Positions 55,885 to 64,000 of a stretch of DNA of 64,000 nt are shown piece after piece. Made by a program: the position numbers and the translations under genes. The stretch is from positions 1-64,000 of the forward strand of contig NZ_WOFU01000007.1 of NCBI RefSeq assembly GCF_016879755.1. The letters are read 5' to 3'. Under the pieces are notes generated by a model, which did no database searches, was not told where the DNA came from, and saw nothing but the letters and a program-made list of their open reading frames with translations. This DNA comes from Bacillus sp. B15-48 (lineage in GTDB: Bacteria; Bacillota; Bacilli; Bacillales; Cytobacillaceae). Position 1 is the first letter of the stretch. Each line of letters begins with the position of its first letter.

Positions 55885-56389
55885 TTTTACACACACCTCT
55901 TCAGTAATTTATTTAGAGCTTATTATTGAGTTCATGGTAATGGGTAATACCAGGAAATCATCAGCCCTATATTTTGTGAAAAAATCACAAACATTCTGCG
56001 TTTGCCGAAACAAAATAATTGTGAATAAGTACACAATTTGATGATACGTTAAGCATATCCTTTCGTAACGTTTTAATCTTTAGACAAAGTAGATAAATTT
56101 AGCGCTTTCATTTGTTGAAATTTGCTAAAATCCTCTAACCCACCACCACTAATGTAGTAGTTACTCTCCCATTCATCTTATTGCGAGTGGTTTTCTTAAA
56201 CGATAAATAAGTTAGTGAAAAACACTATAAGCTCAGTGGTTTTCTTGTTTTGTCACAAAGTTGTCAATAACAAAAAACATTTATTATACAACAGTTTACA
56301 GGTAGTACACCTGTTATATATCATGGAATTACAACACTAGTGTTATTATTATTAATTGTTAAATTATTCATTATAACTAGGAGGTTGCT

Positions 56390-58021
56390 ATGAGAGGGGC
56401 TATTCAACAGTTAAGCAGTATATTGTGGGACATGCATGATGATTCAAAAAGGAAGTTGTCATCATTATTTACTCTTCAATCATCAGCTCCGGAAGTCGGG
56501 ATGTCTTCTTCACAACCGGAAACAGCCAGGCCAGGGACTGGAAAAAGACCAAAAAGAAACAAAGGTCAAATGATTGGCTTATGGTTGGGGCCGTTATTAT
56601 TTCTAGCTATCATGCTTTTTGCTTCTCCGGAAGGAATGTCTAAAGAAGCTTTAGCTATACTGGCCAGTACGGTCTGGATAGCTGTATGGTGGATGACCGA
56701 AACGGTTCCTTTAGCAGTTACATCTTTATTACCAATCGTGTTATTTCCGCTTACAGGTGCAGTTGAGGCTGGGATAACGAGTTCCTATGCTGATTCAACT
56801 ATTTTTCTTTTCCTCGGTGGCTTTATCATCGCGATTGCCCTTGAAAAATGGAATTTACACCGCAGGATTGCATTAAATATTATCTTAGTTGTAGGTACGA
56901 GTACACAAAGGATTTTGCTTGGTTTCATGGTTGCAACTGGATTTTTATCCATGTGGATTTCAAATACAGCTACTGCGATGATGATGATGCCGATTGCGTT
57001 ATCTGTTATCTCTCATGTCAATGATTCATTAGCTCCAAAAAAACTAAAAGAGGAAAACTTCGGAAAAGCAGTAATGTTGGGGGTTGCATATGCTGCTTCA
57101 ATTGGCGGGCTTGGAACACTTATTGGAACGCCTCCGAATATGATTTTTGCCGGTGTCGCTCGTGAACTTTATGGTATTGATATTTCATTTGCTGGTTGGA
57201 TGCTGTTTGGGGTTCCTCTTTCGCTTATTTTACTTGCAGCCGTTTGGTTCTATTTATTTAAAATTGCGTTTCCGATGCAAATAAAAGATATCCCTGGGGG
57301 AAAAACGATTATTAAAGAACAGAAATTTGAACTAGGACATATGAGTACGGAAGAAAAATTGGTAACTGTTGTTTTTGTGTTAACTGCATTTGCTTGGATC
57401 ACAAGATCATTTATTTTAGTGAATTTTATGCCAGGTCTGGATGATACAATTATTGCCATTGTAGCAGCATTTGCTCTTTTCTTGCTCCCTTCTCAAAACA
57501 CAAAGGATGGAAAATTATTAAATTGGACAGATGCTAAAAAAATACCGTGGGACATTCTATTATTATTTGGCGGTGGCTTAGCAATTGCAAAAGGGTTTAA
57601 GGAGTCTGGTCTTGCTTTGTGGATTGGAGAACAATTAACTGTTCTGCAAGGTGTTCAGTTAATTATTATTGTCGCAGCTATTACTGGACTTGTCATGTTT
57701 TTAACGGAAATTACTTCAAATACAGCAACAGCAACGATGATGTTTCCAATTATGGCAGCGCTTGCATTAGCGCTTGATGTTCATCCATATGTGTTAATGG
57801 TTGCAGCCGGAATTTCAGCCTCATGTGCATTTATGCTCCCAGTTGCTACTCCACCAAATGCCGTTGTATTCGGTACAGGAAAAATAAAAATTATTGATAT
57901 GGCAAGAGCCGGATTATGGATCAATATTTTTTCGATACTCGTTATTACACTGTTAGTATATTTTGTACTCCCATTCGTATGGAATATCGATTTAACAATG
58001 TATCCCGAAAGTTTTAAGTAA
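56390..58021 (+). CDS. DASS (SLC13) family anion:Na+ symporter
   Basis: The 543-residue carrier has the two SNT signatures of the family (WISNTATAMMMMPIALS and ITSNTATATMMFPIMAALA) in inverted-repeat halves, plus GTLIGTPPNMIFAG. The family takes up dicarboxylates, citrate or sulfate with Na+. About 60 extra hydrophilic residues with many Ser/Gln/Lys precede the first helix. The start after CTAGGAGG is well supported. It is divergent from dehydrogenase copy 2, so it might import the hydroxyacid precursor. Confidence 0.9.
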   Translation: MRGAIQQLSSILWDMHDDSKRKLSSLFTLQSSAPEVGMSSSQPETARPGTGKRPKRNKGQMIGLWLGPLLFLAIMLFASPEGMSKEALAILASTVWIAVWWMTETVPLAVTSLLPIVLFPLTGAVEAGITSSYADSTIFLFLGGFIIAIALEKWNLHRRIALNIILVVGTSTQRILLGFMVATGFLSMWISNTATAMMMMPIALSVISHVNDSLAPKKLKEENFGKAVMLGVAYAASIGGLGTLIGTPPNMIFAGVARELYGIDISFAGWMLFGVPLSLILLAAVWFYLFKIAFPMQIKDIPGGKTIIKEQKFELGHMSTEEKLVTVVFVLTAFAWITRSFILVNFMPGLDDTIIAIVAAFALFLLPSQNTKDGKLLNWTDAKKIPWDILLLFGGGLAIAKGFKESGLALWIGEQLTVLQGVQLIIIVAAITGLVMFLTEITSNTATATMMFPIMAALALALDVHPYVLMVAAGISASCAFMLPVATPPNAVVFGTGKIKIIDMARAGLWINIFSILVITLLVYFVLPFVWNIDLTMYPESFK

Positions 58022-58029
58022 CGAATTTT

Positions 58030-58062
58030 GACTGGATTCCTTTTAGTGGACCCAGTCTTTTT
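58030..58062 (+). terminator. Terminator of the DASS transporter gene
   Basis: GACTGG / CCAGTC stem with a 16-nt loop followed by five Ts, 8 nt after the stop codon. Confidence 0.75.
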
Positions 58063-58170
58063 ATATCATTTAACAATATGTTGTAACTCCTTGGGTAGGC
58101 GCCAATTTCTTTTTGGAATTGGCGGGTGGCACCCTTGAATCACTAGCGATTCTCCACTCTAGCAACTGAA

Positions 58171-58208
58171 AAGAAGCAGGAACCCTTATTGGGAACCTGC
58201 TTCTTTTT
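58171..58208 (+). terminator. Second terminator-like hairpin
   Basis: AAGAAGCAGG...CCTGCTTCTT stem followed by a T-run. It is not tied to any gene I can name; it may be a back-up terminator or the trace of a lost gene. The interval 58063-58379 also holds a GGCGCCAATTTC / GGAATTGGCG hairpin and a partial dispersed repeat near 58303 (GGCCCAAAAATTGGGAGAAAG). Confidence 0.6.
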
Positions 58209-58379
58209 TAAGAACGATTTGTGCTATACTCTCAACCTGTGCAGAATGTATGTGGCAACACATCAGATGTTGGTGAGTTTTTAATCTTATTTATTTGTAA
58301 TCCCGGCCCAAAAATTGGGAGAAAGATAATTCACCCATATCCTAAGAAGTTTATCCAGTAAATAATTATCATCTTTGGT

Positions 58380-59354
58380 TTAATTATTTTCTTTTATCAA
58401 TGCTTTAATTTCTTGTAGAGTTGGTAGGGCGCTAATTCCGCCTTTTTTTGTAGTGGTTAAAGCACCGCTTGCATTCGCAAAAGAAAGCAATTGGGTGCCA
58501 TGTTGTTCTACGAAAGCCTTTAGGTTTGATGTATCTACTTCATGCTTTAAAAGGATATATAAGAAACCGCCAATGAAGGCATCCCCAGCCCCTGTTGTAT
58601 CAACCACATTAATTTTGTACCCATGTTGAAAATACTCAGAATCCCTCGTTAATACTAAGGCACCTTTTCCTCCCTGAGTATAAACAACTACTTCGACGTC
58701 TCCACGGAATAATGATTTCAATGCTTCTTTTTCATCAGATATTCCAGTAATAAATTCAAGCTCTTCATCTGAAATCTTCACAATATTAGCCAAAGGTAAA
58801 AATTCCAAAATGGTATTGCGGCAATCTTGTTTATTATTCCACAAAGGTAGACGCACATTTGGATCAAAGCTGATGATTCCTTGTTTTGAATTCATCAGGT
58901 CAATCGCTTTCTTATGGGCATATTTCATCGGGGACTCGACCAGATCGACCGAACAAAAATGAAGATAGTCACCAATCCCAAAAGTGTTTTCATCCAATTC
59001 GTCTGCTTCTAGCAGCAAATCAGCAGATGGATTTCGGTAAAAAGAGAAGTCACGTTCACCATTTTCCTTAAGTGACACAAAAGCCAGTGCGGTATTTGCT
59101 TTATCTGTCCGCAAAATTTTATCCGTTTCAACTCCAGCCTCTTCAAGCTTCTCCACTAAAAAGTCTCCAAAAGCATCGTTACCTAGTTTAGATATCATCG
59201 CGGACTTCTGACCGTATTTGGCAACAGCAGCTGCCACATTTGCTGGTGCCCCCCCAGGTGCTCTTTCAAAAGACACCACATCCTTTAATGCAACTCCTTT
59301 TTCAAGTGGAATAAAATCAATTAATACCTCACCTATTGAAAATAGTTTTCCCAT
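58380..59354 (-). CDS. scrK: Fructokinase (PfkB family)
   Basis: The 324-residue ribokinase-fold enzyme has the N-terminal GGAPANVAAAVAKYG (PfkB signature 1) and DTTGAGDAFIGGFLYIL (signature 2, with the catalytic Asp). It phosphorylates the free fructose released by the hydrolase encoded upstream. It is the last gene of scrA-scrB-scrK, 34 nt after the hydrolase. The name is from context; gmuE-like or other sugar kinases are possible but less likely. Confidence 0.9.
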   Translation of the reverse strand: MGKLFSIGEVLIDFIPLEKGVALKDVVSFERAPGGAPANVAAAVAKYGQKSAMISKLGNDAFGDFLVEKLEEAGVETDKILRTDKANTALAFVSLKENGERDFSFYRNPSADLLLEADELDENTFGIGDYLHFCSVDLVESPMKYAHKKAIDLMNSKQGIISFDPNVRLPLWNNKQDCRNTILEFLPLANIVKISDEELEFITGISDEKEALKSLFRGDVEVVVYTQGGKGALVLTRDSEYFQHGYKINVVDTTGAGDAFIGGFLYILLKHEVDTSNLKAFVEQHGTQLLSFANASGALTTTKKGGISALPTLQEIKALIKENN

Positions 59355-59388
59355 TCTGTCACCTCTTAAAATCCTTTTTGATTCTCAT

Positions 59389-60864
59389 TTATCCAACAAT
59401 TCCCCATTTGACTGCCTTCACATTTGTTTGCCCACCGCAGGAAAAAAAGCGTATCCCTGTGCTATCTTTGGAAGGAAAGATTCTACCAGTGAAAACTTCC
59501 TCTCCATTATTGACAAATACTTCGACTGAGGAGACGTCAACAAAGATTCTAAATGAAAGCTCATCAGTATTCAGACTGCATTTTCGCACGGAGCCATACT
59601 CCATAGCAAAGGACTGTCCTGATTCTGTGCGATCGAACACAACCTTTTTTGTAACAGCATTATACTTAATCACTGTTTTCTCATCCGCTCCAACACGGAG
59701 CTCAATCCCGAATTCCTGGGCAGTATTAGCTGAGAATTCTACAAATAGTTCGTAAACCTCGCCTTCAAATCCTTCGAATACAACAGATTCATTTTTCACT
59801 AGTTTGTTAGCTTCTGTTTTTTCTCCGCGAAGCAATTCTAGTTCTGATACTGGTTTTTGAATAAGCTTCCCATCTTTAATTGATAATTCCCGCAGCAACG
59901 TTAAACAATGGGCCCAGCCATTTTTATCAGTTGGATAGCCGATTTCCGGCAAACCCATCCAGCCAACCAAAATTCTTCGTCCTTTAGGGTCTTTCATTGT
60001 TTGTGGTGCATAAAAATCAAATCCCCTATCAAGCTCATGAAAGGCATCGTGAATAAATTGGTTCGTCTCTAAATCGAGTGGACGACCTATCATATACCCA
60101 GACTGATAAATATTTTGATAAAAATCCCCCTCTGGTTTCAGGCCCTGCGGAGAAAAAATGAAAACCCCTTGGTTGTCCAACTCGAAATAATCCGGGCACT
60201 CCCACATATACCCGAAATTCTCCAACTCTGTCTTGATTTCTCCAAGGAACTGCCAATCTATTAAATTAGTTGATCGGTATAAAACCACACAACCTGTCTT
60301 TGTTTCTCTTTGGGCACCAATAACTGCATAAAATTCATCTCCTTGTTTCCAAACCTTTGGATCACGAAAATGATCGGTGTAACCGCTTGGAACCTCTTGT
60401 ATAACAGAGGAATCATTTTTCGTGATGCATCCGTTTTGTTTCATGACAGCCAAACATTGATACGGTTTTCTATTCCAGTTAACATCTCGAGTATTTCCGG
60501 TGTATAAAAGAAAAAGCTGCCCATTTTCCTCAATGGCGCTGCCTGAATAGGCACCATGACTATCAAACTGATTGGATGGCTCAACCGCCATACCCGCATT
60601 TTCCCAATGGACAAGATCCTTTGATTTCGTATGATACCAGTGCTTTAGCCCATGGACAGGGCCGAGCGGAAACCATTGGTAAAACAAGTGATATTCCCCA
60701 TTATAATACGCAAACCCATTAGGATCATTTAATAACCCTGTAACTGGTTGAATATGAAACGTTTGTCTCCAGGGACATTGATTTACAATTTTAGCTAAGC
60801 CTTCGATCTCTTCCTCTGTTACCTCACTCAGCTTCCGGTATCTTTGCTCTTTTGTCCATTCCAT
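59389..60864 (-). CDS. scrB: Sucrose-6-phosphate hydrolase (GH32)
   Basis: The 491-residue glycoside hydrolase of family 32 has the nucleophile motif LLNDPNGFAYYNGEYHLFYQWFP (about residue 40), FRDPKVW, and the acid/base region WECPDYF, with a C-terminal beta-sandwich. It cleaves sucrose-6-phosphate to glucose-6-phosphate and fructose. It is cotranscribed with the EIIBC gene 63 nt upstream and fructokinase downstream. Confidence 0.95.
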   Translation of the reverse strand: MEWTKEQRYRKLSEVTEEEIEGLAKIVNQCPWRQTFHIQPVTGLLNDPNGFAYYNGEYHLFYQWFPLGPVHGLKHWYHTKSKDLVHWENAGMAVEPSNQFDSHGAYSGSAIEENGQLFLLYTGNTRDVNWNRKPYQCLAVMKQNGCITKNDSSVIQEVPSGYTDHFRDPKVWKQGDEFYAVIGAQRETKTGCVVLYRSTNLIDWQFLGEIKTELENFGYMWECPDYFELDNQGVFIFSPQGLKPEGDFYQNIYQSGYMIGRPLDLETNQFIHDAFHELDRGFDFYAPQTMKDPKGRRILVGWMGLPEIGYPTDKNGWAHCLTLLRELSIKDGKLIQKPVSELELLRGEKTEANKLVKNESVVFEGFEGEVYELFVEFSANTAQEFGIELRVGADEKTVIKYNAVTKKVVFDRTESGQSFAMEYGSVRKCSLNTDELSFRIFVDVSSVEVFVNNGEEVFTGRIFPSKDSTGIRFFSCGGQTNVKAVKWGIVG

Positions 60865-60927
60865 GCTTATCCACTCCCAATACAGAAAGGAGAATCACTA
60901 GATTCCCCTCCTCATTTGTTTTTTCAA

Positions 60928-62376
60928 TTATGATGCTTGTTCTGACTGAATAGTACCTGTTTTTTTAGCATCTCTTTTTGCTAAAACAATGGTTACAGTG
61001 AAAGCTGTTGCGAAGGCAATCGCCATTCCGATAATATAAGCAATAATTGTATCCGGACGAATAGAGATGATTCCCGGAAGACCGGCTGCTCCTAATGCAG
61101 TCGCTTTTACCTTGAACAATGTCACAAAACCTGAGCCAACGGCAGCACCAATAATCGCACCAATAAATGGATAGCGCAGTTTTAAGTTAATCCCGAACAT
61201 GGCTGGCTCCGTTATCCCTAGTAAGGCTGAAATTCCGGCTGCTGAAGCAGTTCCTTTAATCTTGCCATTTTTCGTGGTCTTCAACACCGCAAGTGTGGCT
61301 GCACCCTGCGCGATATTTGACATCGCCGCTATAACGAAAATAAATGACCCGCCTGTCTTGACGACGTCAGCTAGTAACTGCGTTTCAACGGCAATGAAAC
61401 TGTGATGCATTCCCGTAATGACAATTGGCGCATATAATAAACCAAAAATAATTCCACCGATGACACCCGTTGTGTCATACATCCAAACAATTCCGTCGGT
61501 TAATATATTTCCTGCTGAACGTGTAAGCGGTCCAACGAAGGTAAAGGTCAAAATGCCAGTAATAAAAATCGAAAATAAAGGCGTTAATAGATTATCCAAG
61601 GCGGATGGTACAACCTTTCGTAAGGAAGTTTCTATTTTTGCCAAAATATAAGAAGCTGCAAGCACAGGAAGAACCGTTCCTTGATATCCTACTTTTTCAA
61701 TCTCTAAGCCAAATAGATTCCAAACAGGAACCTCATTATTGAGTAATGCCGCACCATACCCATAACCATTTAATAAATCAGGATGGACCATCAGCATCCC
61801 CAAAGTTGCTCCGAGAAAAGGATTCCCGCCAAATCGTTTCGTAGCTGAAAAACCAATTAAGATGGGCAGAAAAACAAAGGCTGCATTTGCAAATGTATTA
61901 ATGAGGGCAGCTAAATCGGCCATTTCTGGATTTGCATCTACTAACGATTTTCCCTCAATAAACAAGTCAGGCGCCGTTAAGATATTGTTTATCCCCATCA
62001 ATAAACCGCCTGCAACAATCGCCGGGATAATAGGTACAAAGATGTCTGACAGCATTTTCACAAATTGTTGAAGCGGATTAAGTTTCTTCGTTGCTTCCCT
62101 TTTTACATCACTTGTGGACATTTCATTTTGTCCGGTCAGCTTTGCAAGGTGCTTATACACCTCGTTCACCGTTCCAGCACCTAAAATAATCTGAAATTGA
62201 CCGCCTGTTGAAAAAGTCCCTTTCACTGCATCCATATTTTCCAAACTTGCTTTGTCAACGATTGATTCATCATTTAACACCAGTCTTAAGCGTGTGGCAC
62301 AATGAGCTGCAGCTGAAACGTTTTCTTGCCCGCCAATTGCATTTAGTAATTCCTGAGCAATTTTTTTGTGATCCAC
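60928..62376 (-). CDS. scrA: PTS sucrose-specific transporter EIIBC
   Basis: The 482-residue protein has EIIB (about 1-90, phosphorylation Cys in AAHCATRLRLVL) and EIIC (about 105-465) with GITEPAMFGINLKLRYPF. No EIIA domain follows, so an external EIIA must phosphorylate it; the divergent EIIA gene at 63691 fits. Start GTG at 62376 after AGGGGGA. Three operator palindromes lie directly upstream. A trehalose EIIBC looks similar, but the neighbours favour sucrose. Confidence 0.92.
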   Translation of the reverse strand: MDHKKIAQELLNAIGGQENVSAAAHCATRLRLVLNDESIVDKASLENMDAVKGTFSTGGQFQIILGAGTVNEVYKHLAKLTGQNEMSTSDVKREATKKLNPLQQFVKMLSDIFVPIIPAIVAGGLLMGINNILTAPDLFIEGKSLVDANPEMADLAALINTFANAAFVFLPILIGFSATKRFGGNPFLGATLGMLMVHPDLLNGYGYGAALLNNEVPVWNLFGLEIEKVGYQGTVLPVLAASYILAKIETSLRKVVPSALDNLLTPLFSIFITGILTFTFVGPLTRSAGNILTDGIVWMYDTTGVIGGIIFGLLYAPIVITGMHHSFIAVETQLLADVVKTGGSFIFVIAAMSNIAQGAATLAVLKTTKNGKIKGTASAAGISALLGITEPAMFGINLKLRYPFIGAIIGAAVGSGFVTLFKVKATALGAAGLPGIISIRPDTIIAYIIGMAIAFATAFTVTIVLAKRDAKKTGTIQSEQAS

Positions 62377-62405
62377 CCTGATTCCCCCTCTTTATTCTTT
62401 ATTGC

Positions 62406-62492
62406 GGAACCGGTTCCAATTATAACCAAAGAATATCCACCGATTAGGAACCGGGTCCAATTTAAGATGAAAAACATTACGGAACCGGTTCC
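62406..62492. promoter_or_regulatory. Three ScrR-type operators before the sucrose operon
   Basis: GGAACCGGTTCC at 62406-62417 and again at 62481-62492 are perfect palindromes. GGAACCGGGTCC at 62447-62458 has one mismatch. Their centres are 41 and 34 bp apart, roughly three to four helical turns. They lie between scrR and scrA. Confidence 0.85.
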
Positions 62493-62502
62493 ATCGTTTT
62501 TA

Positions 62503-63501
62503 TTATAGGGCATGATTTGCGTTAATGTCAACGCTTTCTCTCTCCATAATTTCAAAATTTGATATGGTTAGTTTTTCTACCTGCCGCTCATTTACAAGAT
62601 TCACGATATTTCTTGCTGCCTTTTCTCCAGCTTCTTTGTAGAAAAACTTCACAGTTGTTAGGCCTGGGTTAATAATTTCTGTTACCTCATAGCCACCAAA
62701 ACCTGTGACCGCTATATCCTTAGGAATCGACAAGCCTTCAGAGTAGGCAGCCTTAAGAACACCTAGAGCGATATTATCAGTGGCACAGACAATAATAGGC
62801 GGACGGAATTCGCTAATTATTTTATGGGCAGCTGCCTGCGCTGCTGGAATTTTGAAATCAGTCTTAAAAAACTGCACCTGACATTCTTCTGCCTCTTGTA
62901 TCGCTTTTTCGAATCCTTGCTTGCGCTTTACCCCTACTGCAATATCTCTTTCCGTTACTCCCAGATAAGCAATGTTTCGATACCCTTTCTCTAGGACATA
63001 ACGCCCCATTGCATAGCCGGCATGATAGTCATCATGGATGAGGCTGTGAATTGCCTCATGCTCTTGACCAATCAATAGGACAGGAATTTTAACCTTTTCA
63101 AAAGCTTGAAGGTGTTGGTCCGTTACCTCTGTTGCCAACAAAATAATCCCTGCGACCTTTTGGTTTGCGAAGCTATAAATACTCTCAATTTCACGTTCTA
63201 AGCTTTGACTTGTATTAGAAATTAGCATCTGATAATTCATTTCCTTTAATTGCTCATCAATTCCAATCAAAGTTTGCGAAGACGCATACGAGTCAAGCCT
63301 CGGTACTATCGCCCCCATTATATTCGTTTTCTTGGCTTTTAAGCTTTGTGCAAACGGGTTTGGTGAATAACCAGTTTCATTAATGGCTTGTTCAATTTTC
63401 TTTTTAGTGGCTTCACCAACTGAGCCGCCATTTAAATACCTAGATACGGTACTTTTGGCAACCCCGGCAATTTTAGCAATATCTAAAATCGTTTTGCTCA
63501 T
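62503..63501 (-). CDS. scrR: LacI family sucrose operon repressor
   Basis: The 332-residue regulator has the LacI helix-turn-helix TILDIAKIAGVAKSTVSRYLNGGSVGEATKKKIEQAINETGYSPNPFAQSLK (residues 3-55), then a periplasmic-binding-like sugar domain. ATG at 63501 follows GGAGATGA; a longer frame to 63528 has no site. The matching palindromes sit before scrA and before the EIIA gene. Ligand is inferred to be a sucrose-derived sugar, likely fructose or sucrose-6-phosphate. Confidence 0.92.
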   Translation of the reverse strand: MSKTILDIAKIAGVAKSTVSRYLNGGSVGEATKKKIEQAINETGYSPNPFAQSLKAKKTNIMGAIVPRLDSYASSQTLIGIDEQLKEMNYQMLISNTSQSLEREIESIYSFANQKVAGIILLATEVTDQHLQAFEKVKIPVLLIGQEHEAIHSLIHDDYHAGYAMGRYVLEKGYRNIAYLGVTERDIAVGVKRKQGFEKAIQEAEECQVQFFKTDFKIPAAQAAAHKIISEFRPPIIVCATDNIALGVLKAAYSEGLSIPKDIAVTGFGGYEVTEIINPGLTTVKFFYKEAGEKAARNIVNLVNERQVEKLTISNFEIMERESVDINANHAL

Positions 63502-63565
63502 TTTATCATCTCCATCGTTACTAACCATACATCATTTTACATATTCACAAGAATTGTTATTGATA

Positions 63566-63599
63566 TTGACTGCCTAACGTATTACGTTATATTATGATA
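63566..63599 (+). promoter_or_regulatory. Promoter of the EIIA gene
   Basis: TTGACT followed after 18 nt by TATTAT (63590-63595), with an overlapping TATGAT (63594-63599). It faces away from scrR. Confidence 0.6.
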
Positions 63600-63641
63600 G
63601 CATAACCAAAAGTTATTTGACCAACTTTTCTACCTCAAAAC

Positions 63642-63653
63642 GGAACCGGTTCC
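63642..63653. promoter_or_regulatory. ScrR-type operator before the EIIA gene
   Basis: A perfect GGAACCGGTTCC, identical to the sites before scrA. It lies about 40 bp downstream of the predicted transcription start and 37 bp before the start codon. Confidence 0.85.
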
Positions 63654-63690
63654 GTTAAATTCTTATGATAAAAAACAAGGGGGAATTTTT

Positions 63691-64000
63691 ATGTTTAAAA
63701 ATTTTTTTAAGAAGAAAGCAGATAACGACCCTTCCATCCAAATACCTTTAGAAGGTAAAATTATTTCCATTGAAGATGTTCCGGACCCAGTATTTTCTCA
63801 AAAAATGATGGGAGACGGATTTGCCATTCAACCTGTAAATGGAACAGTGGTTTCACCTGCTGAAGGAGAAGTAATCAGCGTTTTCCCTACAAAACACGCC
63901 GTCACCTTAAAGGATGTTTTCGGAAGAGAGATTTTAATCCATGTGGGAATTGAAACTGTAAATTTAAAAGGTGAAGGATTTACTTCATTTGTAAAAGATG
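63691..64000 (+). CDS. PTS EIIA component, glucose/sucrose type (cut by the window end)
   Basis: The first 103 residues match EIIA-Glc: [58 protein letters not shown] and the phosphorylation His in [18 protein letters not shown]. About 55-65 further residues are expected beyond the edge. It has its own AAGGGGGA site and the same operator as the sucrose operon, so it is probably the dedicated EIIA of the sucrose EIIBC. Confidence 0.93.
   Translation, partial: MFKNFFKKKADNDPSIQIPLEGKIISIEDVPDPVFSQKMMGDGFAIQPVNGTVVSPAEGEVISVFPTKHAVTLKDVFGREILIHVGIETVNLKGEGFTSFVKD

Overview
The window looks like a chromosomal segment of a spore-forming member of the Bacillaceae (Bacillus or a close relative such as Neobacillus; the species cannot be fixed from the sequence alone). 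Reasons: low GC content, strong AGGAGG-type ribosome binding sites, frequent TTG/GTG starts, a Spo0E-type phosphatase, a YuzF-like DUF2642 protein and a YdbD-like manganese catalase. Typical Firmicutes leader RNAs are also present: a T-box, a glmS ribozyme, and TPP, HMP-PP, glycine, guanine and c-di-AMP riboswitches. The left edge holds the 5' end of a 16S rRNA gene read leftwards, with tandem P1/P2 promoters.

Layout. 0-6.5 kb: rRNA start, VOC protein, CidA/CidB-like pair, then a decayed patch (truncated small alarmone synthetase, Spx paralogue, TetR regulator, IS4-type transposase remnant, frameshifted 6-phosphogluconate-dehydrogenase-like remnant) and an SDR enzyme. 6.7-8.8 kb: thiC under a TPP riboswitch. 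9-13 kb: DUF3231 protein, small membrane protein plus MFS transporter, unknown membrane protein. 13.7-21.2 kb: a patch rich in copies of a short hairpin-bearing repeat. One copy is split by a deleted 1043-bp group II intron. The patch also holds a c-di-AMP riboswitch driving an internally deleted ktrA and intact ktrB, a T-box-controlled ATP-grasp gene, and small sporulation-type genes. 21.2-25 kb: glmS with its ribozyme, and a class V aminotransferase.

25-30.3 kb: a Crp/Fnr regulator, a scrambled heavy-metal P-type ATPase, a drug-efflux MFS protein, an array of eight 52-bp hairpin repeats, and an HMA metallochaperone. FNR-like boxes precede both the ATPase remnant and the chaperone. 30.4-33.6 kb: an ECF sigma factor, a membrane anti-sigma candidate and a large tethered surface protein, with an autoregulatory-type ECF promoter. 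33.7-35.6 kb: a glycine riboswitch controlling an ACT protein and a DUF711/PFL protein. 35.6-40 kb: ketopantoate-reductase-like enzyme, PAS histidine kinase, Na+/solute symporter with a small partner. 40.2-40.7 kb: repeats. 40.8-44.5 kb: thiSFGH-thiE behind an HMP-PP riboswitch. 44.5-49.7 kb: AI-2E transporter, ACR3-like carrier, SelO, DUF2642 protein, Mn-catalase. 49.9-52.3 kb: xpt plus a purine permease under a guanine riboswitch. 52.5-56 kb: two near-identical 2-hydroxyacid dehydrogenases around a DUF1801 protein and a cupin. 56.4-58 kb: DASS transporter. 58.4-64 kb: a sucrose PTS operon (EIIBC, hydrolase, fructokinase) with its LacI repressor and a divergent EIIA gene carrying the same operator.

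How parts work together. ThiC makes the pyrimidine half of thiamine under TPP control. The thi operon makes the thiazole half and is gated by the pyrimidine precursor HMP-PP, so the two branches can be balanced. In the sucrose locus the EIIBC lacks its own EIIA, and the divergent EIIA gene under the same operator probably supplies it.
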